Assembly: GCF_002135205.1 (NCBI RefSeq)
Contig: NZ_NEFZ01000005.1
Location: forward strand, 62,001 to 126,000
From: Acinetobacter sp. ANC 4204
Lineage (GTDB): Bacteria; Pseudomonadota; Gammaproteobacteria; Pseudomonadales; Moraxellaceae
DNA length: 64,000 nucleotides
Reading direction: 5' to 3'
The translations under genes and the position numbers were made by a program. The notes below the pieces were generated by a model, which ran no database searches, was not told the origin of the DNA, and was given only the letters and a program-made list of their open reading frames with translations. Each line of letters starts with the position of its first letter. The stretch's first letter is position 1. Positions 26,505-35,160 of this stretch are shown one piece after another.

Positions 26505-28124
26505 ATGATTCCGCACGTTTCACGTTTACTCGAACTTTGGCGCATTGCCGCGCACTATAGACTCGACACGTTGTTTCCTGCGGAAGAATTGCCTGAAAAA
26601 GCACGTCATGCACTAGGGCTAATTCGTATGCATCCAGCGGCATGGTCCAGCCGTGAACGCAAAAACCCCTTGAAACTGAAACTCGCTTTAGAGGAAATGG
26701 GACCACTGGCGATTAAAATGGGACAACTCCTGTCTACTCGTCGTGACCTGATTCCACCTGAAGTGCTACAACAACTGGTTCTACTCCAAGACCGTGTCAA
26801 ACCGTTTGGTTCTGATGTGGCGAAAATGCGTATTCAAGAATCACTGAAAGCCGATGTAAATACGCTGTTTGCACGCTTCGACGAACAACCATTGGCAGCC
26901 GCCTCGATTGCTCAAGTCCATACGGCGGCTTTACATGATGGTCGCGAAGTGGTGGTGAAAGTCACCCGTCCCGATATTCGTAGTCAAATTTTACATGACT
27001 TTGAAATTTTAGAATGGCTGGGCAATTTCCTGGAAAAACGCCTAGAAGCCGCGCGTGCACTGCACTTATCTGAAATTATTCAGGACTATCGTCAAGTCAT
27101 TTTAAATGAACTGGATTTGACCTTAGAAGCCGACAACACCCGTCGTATGCGCCATTACTTTACAGGCTCAAGCATGATGTATGTGCCTGAAGTCTATATG
27201 GACAGCAAAGACGTGATGGTGGCTGAACGCATTACGGGCGTTCCCATTTCAGACATTGAAACCTTTGAAAAGCTGGGCATGGATCGTAAAGATCTGGCGG
27301 AAAAAGGCTTAACCATTTTCTTTACCCAAGTCTTCCGTGACAACTTTTTCCATGCCGACATGCATCCGGGCAATGTCTTCGTTGAAACCCTCAACCCAAG
27401 CCAACCACGTTATATTGCGTTGGACTGTGCCATTATGGGAGAGTTGTCGAAGCACGACCAAATGACTGTGGCACGTATGCTGCTTGCAGTCATGAACAGC
27501 GACTTTATGCAACTGATTCAAATCGTGCATCAAGCTGGTTGGATTCCACCGGGCACAGACCAAGATGCTCTAGCACGTGAAATGCGTCGCACGGTCGGGC
27601 CAATGGTGTCCAAACCCATGCATGAATTGGACTTCGCAGGCATTTTGATTCAAGTGATGGATATCGCACGTCGTTTCCATTTGGAAATTCCACCACAGTT
27701 GATGCTATTGCTTAAAACCCTCGTGCATGTTGAGGGTTTAGGCACAGACCTTTACCCTGAGCTGGACATTTGGAGTTTAGCAAAGCCAATCCTGACCGAT
27801 TGGATCAAAGCACAAATGAATCCACAGAAGAACCTAAAAGAGCTGGGACAAAAAATTCCGGACTTACTTTTAGGGGCGCAAGACTTCCCAACGCTGTTGG
27901 TCGATAGCTTAAATGGTCTTAAAAACCAATCGGCTTGGCATGCTAAACAGCTCAATGAATTACAAAGTATGCGCTTGCAAATGGAGCATCAGCAAAAACG
28001 GAGCTGGATTTTTGGTAGTCTCATGGCCATTTTGCTGTCGATTGCGATTATCTCGCCATGGTTTATTTCAGTGATCTTAATTGTACTCACTGGCTTACTG
28101 GCGGTGTGGCGTGTGTTTAAATAA
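26505..28124 (+). CDS. ubiB: Atypical kinase/ATPase UbiB (coenzyme Q biosynthesis)
   Basis: A 539-residue ABC1/ADCK family member that promotes ubiquinone biosynthesis at the membrane. The family-specific KxGQ motif is present as LAIKMGQLLSTRRDLIPPE, and the modified nucleotide loop as AAASIAQVHTA. Further landmarks are VVVKVTRP (ATP Lys), ELDLTLEADNTRR and FFHADMHPGNVFV, which contains the HxD/N metal-binding region. Two C-terminal transmembrane helices (GSLMAILLSIAIISPWF and VILIVLTGLLAVW) anchor it. It ends the operon and is closed by a strong terminator. Confidence 0.96.
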   Translation: MIPHVSRLLELWRIAAHYRLDTLFPAEELPEKARHALGLIRMHPAAWSSRERKNPLKLKLALEEMGPLAIKMGQLLSTRRDLIPPEVLQQLVLLQDRVKPFGSDVAKMRIQESLKADVNTLFARFDEQPLAAASIAQVHTAALHDGREVVVKVTRPDIRSQILHDFEILEWLGNFLEKRLEAARALHLSEIIQDYRQVILNELDLTLEADNTRRMRHYFTGSSMMYVPEVYMDSKDVMVAERITGVPISDIETFEKLGMDRKDLAEKGLTIFFTQVFRDNFFHADMHPGNVFVETLNPSQPRYIALDCAIMGELSKHDQMTVARMLLAVMNSDFMQLIQIVHQAGWIPPGTDQDALAREMRRTVGPMVSKPMHELDFAGILIQVMDIARRFHLEIPPQLMLLLKTLVHVEGLGTDLYPELDIWSLAKPILTDWIKAQMNPQKNLKELGQKIPDLLLGAQDFPTLLVDSLNGLKNQSAWHAKQLNELQSMRLQMEHQQKRSWIFGSLMAILLSIAIISPWFISVILIVLTGLLAVWRVFK

Positions 28125-28141
28125 ACGCGTTCTGCTGTATT

Positions 28142-28168
28142 AAAAGCCTGAGTCTCTCAGGCTTTTTT
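28142..28168 (+). terminator. Intrinsic terminator of the ubiE-ubiJ-ubiB operon
   Basis: AAAAGCCTGAG (28142-28152), loop tct, CTCAGGCTTTT (28156-28166), with T6 from 28163. Confidence 0.92.
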
Positions 28169-28285
28169 ATGTTTAACGTTTTAGTAGGAAGTGACCTCCA
28201 AGTCATTATTGGATCACTTTTGCCAATGCGCTCGTCCTCTCGTCAGTTAAAATGACAATATATATTGTCTCTTTGAATAATCACG

Positions 28286-29362
28286 ATGACTCAAATCCTG
28301 CATAAACACCCTCCCGCTTTAAGCATTCGTGCAGGCAAATTAGCACGTCAACTCATTCAAAGCGAAGGCTTACAAGCTGAACAGGTCGATATTGTACCCG
28401 GTGCCGCAGGCGGGCCCAAAGGCATCGGAATTCAAGGTTTAGACCAAGCCATTTTTGGTGAGTTCTTTGCCCGTGCACCACAAAGACGGACACTGATTGG
28501 TTCGTCTATTGGTAGTTGGCGCTTTGCCAGCATCTTAGCGCACGGTGCAAAAGCAGGTACCGAACGCTTAGGCGAACTCTATACCAACCTGTATTTTGAA
28601 AAAAAAATGCAACGCCAAGAAGTCAGTGATATTTGCCGTGGCATGCTGCTCGACTTGGTGCAAGGTAAAGAAGAGGAACTAGTAGATCATCCAGACTACC
28701 ACCTTGCAGTCCTCTCGATTAAAGCACAGCACATCTTCCAAAGTGACCAAGTTCTACCGCTCTTGGCCTCTGTCGCAGGGATCATCGGTGCAACCGCTGT
28801 TGCACGGAAACATAGCCGCCACTTTATGCAACGGGTGATTAGCCAGCCCAACATTGGCAAACAATTTAAAGTAGAAGATGATTTCCTCACTCATTATCAC
28901 AGTCTCACCGCTGCAAATGTTCTGCCTTGGCTGATTGCCTCAGCCTCTATTCCAGGCGTGATGGCCGCGATTCGCGATATTCCAGATGCACCCCAAGGCA
29001 GTTATCGCGATGGTGGTCTGATTGACTATCACATTGATCTGCCTTTTGAGAGTCAAGGCATTGTGCTTTATCCACACTTTACGGACAGCATTACGCCGGG
29101 CTGGTTTGATAAACTGTTTAAACGTCGCGCCAATCCTGAAAATCAAGCCCGTACCCTGCTCCTATCTCCATCCCAAGACTATTTACAAAGCTTACCTTTA
29201 GGGCGCCTGCCCGATCGTAAAGATTTCACCCTCAAAGGGCTCGACCAAAAACAGCGCATTCAAATGTGGAACCAATGTATTTCTGAAAGTCAGCGCTTAG
29301 GCGATGAGTTCTTGGAAATGGTGGAAAAACAGCATTTTGCACAGGTCATACAAGATTTATAA
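28286..29362 (+). CDS. Patatin-like phospholipase family protein
   Basis: A 358-residue patatin-fold serine hydrolase. The catalytic Ser-Asp dyad is visible. The oxyanion loop GAAGGPKGIG is at about residues 38-47. The nucleophile elbow is IGSSIGSW, a GxSxG with small flanking residues. The dyad Asp is in SYRDGGLIDYH, the DG(G/A) motif. No signal peptide is present, so it is probably cytoplasmic or membrane-peripheral, acting on acyl lipids. It is monocistronic, after the ubiB terminator. No cyclase or nucleotidyltransferase neighbour is present, so a CBASS effector role is not supported. Confidence 0.85.
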   Translation: MTQILHKHPPALSIRAGKLARQLIQSEGLQAEQVDIVPGAAGGPKGIGIQGLDQAIFGEFFARAPQRRTLIGSSIGSWRFASILAHGAKAGTERLGELYTNLYFEKKMQRQEVSDICRGMLLDLVQGKEEELVDHPDYHLAVLSIKAQHIFQSDQVLPLLASVAGIIGATAVARKHSRHFMQRVISQPNIGKQFKVEDDFLTHYHSLTAANVLPWLIASASIPGVMAAIRDIPDAPQGSYRDGGLIDYHIDLPFESQGIVLYPHFTDSITPGWFDKLFKRRANPENQARTLLLSPSQDYLQSLPLGRLPDRKDFTLKGLDQKQRIQMWNQCISESQRLGDEFLEMVEKQHFAQVIQDL

Positions 29363-29378
29363 ACAAAATTTGCGCATT

Positions 29379-29434
29379 AATGTAATCTTGTTTAATCTGA
29401 CCAAATAAAGAAAAATCGAGATTACATTTTTTTT
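29379..29434 (+). terminator. Terminator after the patatin gene
   Basis: Perfect 10-bp stem AATGTAATCT (29379-29388) / AGATTACATT (29419-29428) with a 30-nt loop, followed by eight T. Confidence 0.6.
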
Positions 29435-29636
29435 ATGCTAACAATAATTTTAAGTGAACAAGAAAAGTATGATCAAGCCATTGAATTAAAAAACGAATCG
29501 TGCAGAAGAAATGTTATTGCAAGCTCGTTAGAGGATTGCATTCAAATCAATATCGACCAATTAAAAAAAATCTGATGATATTCGTTATGAACTCATTTTT
29601 AGACAATGGTTAAATTATTCGATCTATGATCTCTAA
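29435..29636 (+). pseudogene. Small frameshifted ORF (A8 tract) before the monooxygenase
   Basis: From the ATG at 29435 the frame encodes 46 residues (MLTIILSEQEKYDQAIELKN..., stop at 29573-29575). If one A of the A8 tract (29563-29570) is skipped, the frame continues KKSDDIRYELIFRQWLNYSIYDL to a TAA at 29634-29636, giving about 66 residues and overlapping the next start codon by 11 bp. The continuation is protein-like, with alternating charged and aromatic residues. This suggests a gene broken by a homopolymer indel, a slippage-controlled gene, or a sequencing error. No ribosome-binding site is visible before the ATG. I do not recognise the product. Confidence 0.4.
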
Positions 29637-30912
29637 TCACTCCCCCCACTTCGCCATCATCGGTGCAGGAACCGCAGGATTAGCCACTGCGATTCTACTG
29701 GCTCGGCAAAATATTCAAGTCAGTATTTTAGAAAAAGCCTCAGAACTTGAACCTGTCGGCGCAGGACTGTTACTCCAGCCCTCTGGTTTAGCTGTTTTTG
29801 AGCATTTAGGTCTCTTAGATGAAGTTTTAAGACTGGGTGCAAAAGTCACAGGACTCAAAGGTCAGTTACCGAGTGGAACTTTACTGGTCAATAGTCATTA
29901 TCAACAAGCGCATTCTGATTTTTATGGCGTCGGTATCCACCGAGCAACGTTATGCCATGTTTTAGAAAATAAATGCTGTGAATATTCTGAATTCATTACT
30001 TGGCAGATGAATACCGACATTCAAACATTAGAAGAAAAAACAAATCATATCCAAGTTTTGGGTACAAAAGATGGCGAAGCATTTGATCAAGCTTTTGATG
30101 CTGTGATCATTGCCAATGGTGCACGTAGCCTTTTAAGACCAAAAAAATGGGTAAAGGTTGATCAAGCTTATCCTTGGGGAGCCAAATGGACGATTGTTCC
30201 TGAATGCCTTGAATTAGATACAGAAATTTTACATCAGTTTCATGACCGCTCTAAAATGATGCTGGGAATCTTACCAACAGGCACAGTGCCACATGAACCC
30301 AAGCAAAGACTGTCGAGTGTGTTTTGGAGTCTTCCAAGCCATCAGTTGAATAATTTTCTACACAACTCACAAGCGCACTCAGACTGGTTAAACCAAGTGT
30401 CTAAGCGTTGGAAACCTGCTGCGGATTGGTTAGAACAAGTCATTGCCCAGCCTGAACAAAAATCGCAATGGTTGACGGCAAATTATCGTGATGTGGTACT
30501 GTCTAAGTTTGGTGAGGGTCGTATTGGTGTCATGGGTGATGCCGCACATGCAATGAGTCCACAACTGGGACAAGGTGCAAATATGGCCCTTTTAGATGCA
30601 TGGGCTTTGGGGCAAGCGGTTCAAAGCGCAAGAAAAAATGAGAACATTGATTATGTTCAACTCTGGCAAACGTATCATCAACACCGTCAAAATTCGACGA
30701 CGTTCTATCAATTTTTAAGTCGTTTACTCACACCACTTTACCAATCTGAGCTATGGTGGGCAGGGGGTTTACGAGATTTAAGCTTTGCTTGGATGTATCG
30801 AATCCCCTATTTCCGTAAAGAAATGGCGGTGACGATTTCAGGTTTAAAATTAGGCATGTTCAGTCAAATGAACTATCAGGATATTGCAAAACAAAACAAT
30901 CATTCTGTGTAA
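29626..30912 (+). CDS. FAD-dependent monooxygenase (PHBH/UbiH-like)
   Basis: A 428-residue single-component flavin hydroxylase. The N-terminal FAD-binding loop is IIGAGTAGLATAILLARQNIQVSILEKA, followed by GAGLLLQPSGLAVFEHLGLLDEV. The second FAD motif, GRIGVMGDAAHAMSPQLGQGANMALLDAWAL, lies near residue 300. The middle DG motif appears as FDAVIIANGARSLLR, weakly conserved. The C-terminal helical part ends in a hydrophobic, possibly membrane-touching segment. The substrate (aromatic compound, or one related to secondary metabolism) cannot be told. It is not part of the ubi operon, and no catabolic neighbours are seen. Confidence 0.85.
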   Translation: MISNHSPHFAIIGAGTAGLATAILLARQNIQVSILEKASELEPVGAGLLLQPSGLAVFEHLGLLDEVLRLGAKVTGLKGQLPSGTLLVNSHYQQAHSDFYGVGIHRATLCHVLENKCCEYSEFITWQMNTDIQTLEEKTNHIQVLGTKDGEAFDQAFDAVIIANGARSLLRPKKWVKVDQAYPWGAKWTIVPECLELDTEILHQFHDRSKMMLGILPTGTVPHEPKQRLSSVFWSLPSHQLNNFLHNSQAHSDWLNQVSKRWKPAADWLEQVIAQPEQKSQWLTANYRDVVLSKFGEGRIGVMGDAAHAMSPQLGQGANMALLDAWALGQAVQSARKNENIDYVQLWQTYHQHRQNSTTFYQFLSRLLTPLYQSELWWAGGLRDLSFAWMYRIPYFRKEMAVTISGLKLGMFSQMNYQDIAKQNNHSV

Positions 30913-31100
30913 AATGCGATGACAATCATCGTCATCCGCTTTGGATGGGTGACGATAGATGAATTTCTAAAATATATCAATTAAGCCACGGTGAGATAAC
31001 TGTAGAAAGTTTCTCCTCTATTCTGTTTAAATCACGTAGACTATAGCGCGCTACGTTGACATCGTAACACTCTCAATATTTATTCGCTTGGTGAAATCTT

Positions 31101-31883
31101 ATGAACAATTTGCAATGGCTCGATGAAGTAAAATTTAACGAACAAGGTTTAGTCCCTGCCATTGCACAGCATCATCAAACGGGTCGTGTGCTGATGGTGG
31201 CATGGATGAACCGTGAAGCTTTGGCTTTGACGGCCGAGAAAAACCAAGCTGTGTATTTCTCTCGTTCACGCAACAAGTTATGGCACAAAGGCGAAGAATC
31301 TGGACATTTTCAGACCGTACATGAAATTCGTCTCGACTGCGATGCCGATGTGATCATGCTACAAATTGAACAGCACGGCGGGATTTCCTGTCACACAGGT
31401 CGCGAATCATGCTTCTACCGCAAACTCACACCAAATGGCTGGGAAATTGTGGATGTACAGCTCAAAGACCCGAACGCGATTTATGGTGAAAAATCGACCA
31501 ATCCACATACATTGGCAATGAATGCCTCAACGGCGCAGTCTGAACAAGTTGAAGTTTTGTCCTACCTCGGTCAAATGATGGCTGAGCGTAAAGCAGCAGA
31601 TCCAGATTCGTCTTATGTGGCAAAGCTGTACCACAAAGGTCTCAACAAAATTTTAGAAAAAGTTGGTGAAGAAGCCATTGAGACAGTAATTGCCGCGAAA
31701 GATTTTAAGTCTGAAGCCAATGAAGATCATAAAAATGATTTGATCTATGAGGTGGCAGACCTTTGGTTCCATACGATTGTGGTTTTAGGTTATTTCGACT
31801 TAGACCCTCAAGTGGTTCTCAATGAATTGGCACGTCGTCAAGGGCTTTCTGGTTTGCTTGAAAAAGCCAACCGTAACCACTAA
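31101..31883 (+). CDS. hisI: Bifunctional phosphoribosyl-AMP cyclohydrolase / phosphoribosyl-ATP pyrophosphatase
   Basis: A 260-residue fusion (HisIE) catalysing the second and third steps of histidine biosynthesis. The HisI part (1-~125) has [32 protein letters not shown] and the metal-binding DCDAD...[10 protein letters not shown]. The HisE part (from ~150) has [26 protein letters not shown] and [16 protein letters not shown]. The two are separated by a linker of about 25 residues. No other his gene is in the window, so the pathway is scattered, as in other Acinetobacter. Confidence 0.96.
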   Translation: MNNLQWLDEVKFNEQGLVPAIAQHHQTGRVLMVAWMNREALALTAEKNQAVYFSRSRNKLWHKGEESGHFQTVHEIRLDCDADVIMLQIEQHGGISCHTGRESCFYRKLTPNGWEIVDVQLKDPNAIYGEKSTNPHTLAMNASTAQSEQVEVLSYLGQMMAERKAADPDSSYVAKLYHKGLNKILEKVGEEAIETVIAAKDFKSEANEDHKNDLIYEVADLWFHTIVVLGYFDLDPQVVLNELARRQGLSGLLEKANRNH

Positions 31884-31894
31884 GTTTATTGCCT

Positions 31895-33397
31895 GTGTCG
31901 AATATCATCAAACCGAGCGCGACTTATGAGCAAGCCATTGCCATTGATAACGCACGTCTGGGCAAATCGTTTAAAGTGATTGCCTATGCAGGCACAGGTA
32001 AAACCACTACCCTGCAAATGATTAGCGATGCCATGCCACAAAGACGTGGCATGTATTTGGCATTCAACAAAGCCATTGCCAGCGAAGCGCAAACGAAGTT
32101 TCATGGCAATGTCGACTGCCGAACTTTCCACTCGCTTGCTTTTCGCAGTGTTCCACGTGGAGTGACCGACAAACTTCGTCTACCTCGCTTAAGTCCGAGT
32201 TTTATCGCAAAAGAATACCGTCTTGAACCGATTACCTTAAGACGGATGATGGGCGGACGTTATGAAAAATATGTGTTGATGCCATCCCGTTTGGCCAGCC
32301 TTGTGGCCAATGCCGTGAGTCACTTCTGTTCAACCAGTTCTCAGTACCCAGCACCGCGTCATTTACAAGCACCGAGCTGGTTGCATCCCGATGACATCGA
32401 CTCACTACAAAAGCACCTCTACCCTGCCATTGAACGTCGTTGGTTAGAATCCATCGACCCTCATCATCAAGCGGGGATTGGTCACGACATTTATTTAAAA
32501 CTGTGGGCACTGTCTGAACCGAATATCCCAAGTGACTATGTGTTATTTGATGAAGCCCAAGATGCCGATCCGCTAATGTTGGGCATCTTACTGAAACAGC
32601 GCAATACGCAAGTGATTTATGTCGGTGATGCCCACCAACAAATTTATGCATGGCGTGGCGCAGTCAATGCCATGCAACAACTGCCTTTGCCTGAATCGCG
32701 CCTCACCACCTCGTTCCGTTTTGGTGAAGAGATTGCATTACATGCCAATGCTATTTTAGGTGCCTTAAATGAAACTGTACCGCTCATGGGCAACCCTCAG
32801 CTCAACTCTAAAGTGGTCAACAAACCCCATACCAAAATGCGCGATGCGATTTTATGTCGCACCAATGCCCGCGCTATGGAACTGTTACTCTCAGGATTGG
32901 TTCATGGCGATAAAGTCAGCCTACAAGCCGACCATGTCAAACTGAACCGCTTTGTCGATGCCGCAGCGATGCTGAAACAAGGTAAACGCGTCACCGATGT
33001 GCCTGAACTGGCATGGTTTAATTCTTGGCACGATGTACATGAATACTGCGAAACCAATGACGGCAGTGACATCAAGCCTTTAGTGAAATTGGTAGATGAT
33101 CATGGCACCGATCCACTCAAAAAAGCCCTTGCGAAGATTACACCGATTGAACAAGCGGATTATATTATTTCCACCGCCCACAAAGCCAAAGGCTTAGAGT
33201 GGAACCGCGTTCACATCGAAGATGATTACCAATTTAAGGTCAACGACAAAGACCATAAAATTAGTGATGAAGAGTTAAGACTGCTTTACGTGGCTTGTAC
33301 ACGTGCTAAAGTAAGTCTAAATATTCATCACATTTACGACCTGATGCAACAGCTGAAAAAACAGATGCCAAGCTCATTGCGTAAAGTAGCTGGATAA
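31895..33397 (+). CDS. UvrD/FBH1-like superfamily 1 DNA helicase
   Basis: About 500 residues with a full set of SF1A helicase motifs. These are Q-motif-like YEQAIAIDNARLGKSFKVIAYAGTGKTTTL (motif I), CRTFHSLAF (Ia region), VLFDEAQDADPLM (II), YVGDAHQQIYAWRGA (III), TTSFRFG (IV), STAHKAKGLEW (V) and LYVACTRAK (VI). The LAFNKAIASEAQTKF and CRTFHSLAF segments resemble FBH1, the eukaryotic anti-recombinase helicase, more than UvrD or Rep. It is shorter than UvrD (about 720). The start is uncertain: GTG at 31895 or TTG at 31889. It lies 5-11 bp after hisI and 38 bp before an ATPase gene, so co-transcription of all three is likely. Role unknown; recombination control or defence are possible. Confidence 0.85.
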   Translation: MSNIIKPSATYEQAIAIDNARLGKSFKVIAYAGTGKTTTLQMISDAMPQRRGMYLAFNKAIASEAQTKFHGNVDCRTFHSLAFRSVPRGVTDKLRLPRLSPSFIAKEYRLEPITLRRMMGGRYEKYVLMPSRLASLVANAVSHFCSTSSQYPAPRHLQAPSWLHPDDIDSLQKHLYPAIERRWLESIDPHHQAGIGHDIYLKLWALSEPNIPSDYVLFDEAQDADPLMLGILLKQRNTQVIYVGDAHQQIYAWRGAVNAMQQLPLPESRLTTSFRFGEEIALHANAILGALNETVPLMGNPQLNSKVVNKPHTKMRDAILCRTNARAMELLLSGLVHGDKVSLQADHVKLNRFVDAAAMLKQGKRVTDVPELAWFNSWHDVHEYCETNDGSDIKPLVKLVDDHGTDPLKKALAKITPIEQADYIISTAHKAKGLEWNRVHIEDDYQFKVNDKDHKISDEELRLLYVACTRAKVSLNIHHIYDLMQQLKKQMPSSLRKVAG

Positions 33398-33435
33398 TCG
33401 AATGTAAAAATAGCAACCAGGTCTGCGGGTGTTCT

Positions 33436-34800
33436 ATGAAAATTCAATCCATTCACCTGAAACACATCCTACATTTTGCTGACCTCAAAGTCGATTTTTC
33501 TTATCACGACAAAGCTGTCACTTTAATTTTAGGTGATCAAGCCTCAGGCAAAACCTCTATTCTGCGTTTTAGTTATCAGGCTCTGACTTGGTTTGCAGCC
33601 CGCTATAAAGATTTACGCTCTGCGGGGGTGGTGATGTTAGATCACGACATTATGCTGAACCGCCTACAGTCCAAAATTGATATTCAAGTTGCTATACCCG
33701 CTGAATTGTATGCTCTCAAACCTACAATAGCCGATGCTGCACCCGAACCTTATACATGGCAACTCTACAAAACCTTAAACCAACAAGGGATTGGCATCAG
33801 TCGAGTGGAAACCTTGGAACTCGAACAACTGGTCAATCTATATCAGCAGGCAACCCTACAAGATCCACTGCAAGGTTTACCGTTGATTGCGTATTATCCT
33901 GCGGAACGTTTTGTCAATGAGATGAATATTCTCAGCAAGAACAATCCCCTGATTTTCCAACATGCACATGCCTATGAAATTTCAGCTATTCCCTATACCA
34001 CCTTTGCTCGTTTCTTTGAATGGTTTCGTGAAATCAGCGATATCGAAAATGCGCAAACTGCGCAGTTTTTACAAACGATACTGCATCAGCCCAAAAGTAT
34101 GCCACCCGATATTCCTCTAAGCTATCAACTCACTCAGGCTCAAGCGCACATTCAGTCACCCAGCCTACAGGCGCTCAAGCAGGCTTTAGCAACCGTGCTG
34201 CCTGAGATTGAAGATATGTATCTGCAATATCATCCCAAATTACAACTGATGGTGCGCTATCAGGGCAACAGCATGCTCTATCAACAGCTTTCCAATAGTA
34301 TCCGCAACTGGGTGGCACTCATTGGCGATATTGTGCGACGTTTATGCTTACTCAACCCTGAAAGCCTGTTCCCATGCTTAGAAGGTGACGGTGTGCTATT
34401 GATTGACGCGATTGATCATCAACTGGATCAAAATATGACACAAGTCATTTTAAAACGTTTAAATCAGGCTTTTCCTCGACTGCAAATTATCGCTTCAGGT
34501 AACCGAAGTGAGCTGCTGGAACAAGCCAACGAGTTTCAGTGCCTCAAATTGGAAAATAAACAATTAAGTCCGATCCAGCTCGATGCACTGCAACATCAGT
34601 TCGATGCCATTTACCAAAACCTTGCCAATCATGAAGCGACCAATGGAACCATCGAACCGATTGCGGCTGAACCTCAAGATTTAAATGTGGCTGAATTATT
34701 CACACAAATACAGCAGCAACTCTCTCTCGAACAGCAACAGCATTTGATTGCTTTACTCAGTGCTGAAGATGATGCCTCATCTACTAATCCATTATCTTAG
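33436..34800 (+). CDS. RecF/SMC-like AAA ATPase with degenerate catalytic motifs
   Basis: A 454-residue cytoplasmic protein of the ABC-type AAA_21/AAA_15 ATPase group. Walker A is LILGDQASGKTSILRF (about 31-46). The central part, IAYYPAERFVNEMN...FARFFEWFREISDIENAQ, is typical of this group. The Walker B region reads VLLIDAIDHQLD, where relatives have IDEID, so the catalytic Glu is Ala. The following H-loop reads IIASGNRSELL, where relatives have a TH. ATP binding but weak hydrolysis is inferred. No TOPRIM nuclease or HNH domain is present. It follows the helicase and probably functions with it. I cannot name the family more exactly. Confidence 0.7.
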   Translation: MKIQSIHLKHILHFADLKVDFSYHDKAVTLILGDQASGKTSILRFSYQALTWFAARYKDLRSAGVVMLDHDIMLNRLQSKIDIQVAIPAELYALKPTIADAAPEPYTWQLYKTLNQQGIGISRVETLELEQLVNLYQQATLQDPLQGLPLIAYYPAERFVNEMNILSKNNPLIFQHAHAYEISAIPYTTFARFFEWFREISDIENAQTAQFLQTILHQPKSMPPDIPLSYQLTQAQAHIQSPSLQALKQALATVLPEIEDMYLQYHPKLQLMVRYQGNSMLYQQLSNSIRNWVALIGDIVRRLCLLNPESLFPCLEGDGVLLIDAIDHQLDQNMTQVILKRLNQAFPRLQIIASGNRSELLEQANEFQCLKLENKQLSPIQLDALQHQFDAIYQNLANHEATNGTIEPIAAEPQDLNVAELFTQIQQQLSLEQQQHLIALLSAEDDASSTNPLS

Positions 34801-35060
34801 CCGGCTTCATCAGTATCACCATTTCAACTCTAAAAACAGGCAACCAATGGTCGCTTTTTTACATTTCTTGCACTGAGAAAGTACCTCCTAGCCACCAAGA
34901 AACGACCATCATGCGTATAATGTTTTGCGTCAGCGCAAAAAAGATTGATGTTGTTTTAGTCATGTTATATGATCGGTTTTACTTGCAAATTTCTAACTGA
35001 AATCGGATTTTGCTATAACGCTTCATGAGTTGCGCAACACAACTTCATTATTTTTAAATT
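34801..35060. other. Intergenic region between the ATPase gene and the Mrp operon leader
   Basis: No gene is seen. A weak hairpin GGCAACC-aat-GGTCGC followed by T6 (34839-34858) may end the ATPase transcript. ATGGTCG at about 34847 and CGACCAT at about 34903 form a spaced inverted repeat. TTTTGCG-tcag-CGCAAAA (34923-34940) is a perfect 7-bp hairpin. A TATAAC at 35014-35019 is the best -10 candidate for the mnh operon. Confidence 0.45.
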
Positions 35061-35069
35061 TCACATTGG

Positions 35070-35153
35070 CTTTCAAGATTGAAACTCTTGGGCTGCTCTT
35101 TGCAGTCCTGTAATCCTTGAAAGATGAGATTCACCAATAGGTTTTGACCTATT
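35070..35153 (+). promoter_or_regulatory. Structured 5' leader of the Mrp Na+/H+ antiporter operon
   Basis: Three stems precede the first ATG. CTTTCAAG (35070-35077) pairs perfectly with CTTGAAAG (35116-35123) and encloses GGGCTGC (35090-35096) / GCAGTCC (35102-35108). AATAGG (35136-35141) then pairs with CCTATT (35148-35153), ending 7 nt before the ATG at 35161. The only Shine-Dalgarno-like bases (AGG) are inside this last hairpin. This looks like a cis-acting leader RNA. I do not recognise it as a known riboswitch. Confidence 0.5.
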
Positions 35154-35160
35154 CACGACA

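Noticed and set aside
28286..29362. Patatin protein as a CBASS/CapV effector
   Set aside because: No cyclase, ubiquitin-like or ancillary CBASS gene is nearby; the neighbours are ubiB and a monooxygenase.
30930..30960. Inverted repeat ATCGTCATCC/GGATGGGTGACGAT after the monooxygenase gene as a terminator
   Set aside because: It is imperfect and has no T-run in either direction, so it is not convincing as a terminator or as a known repeat.
31895..34800. Gabija (GajA/GajB) or Septu defence system
   Set aside because: A UvrD-like helicase and an ATPase are adjacent, but the ATPase lacks a TOPRIM nuclease domain, there is no HNH partner gene, and the flanks are housekeeping genes. Kept only as a cautious finding.
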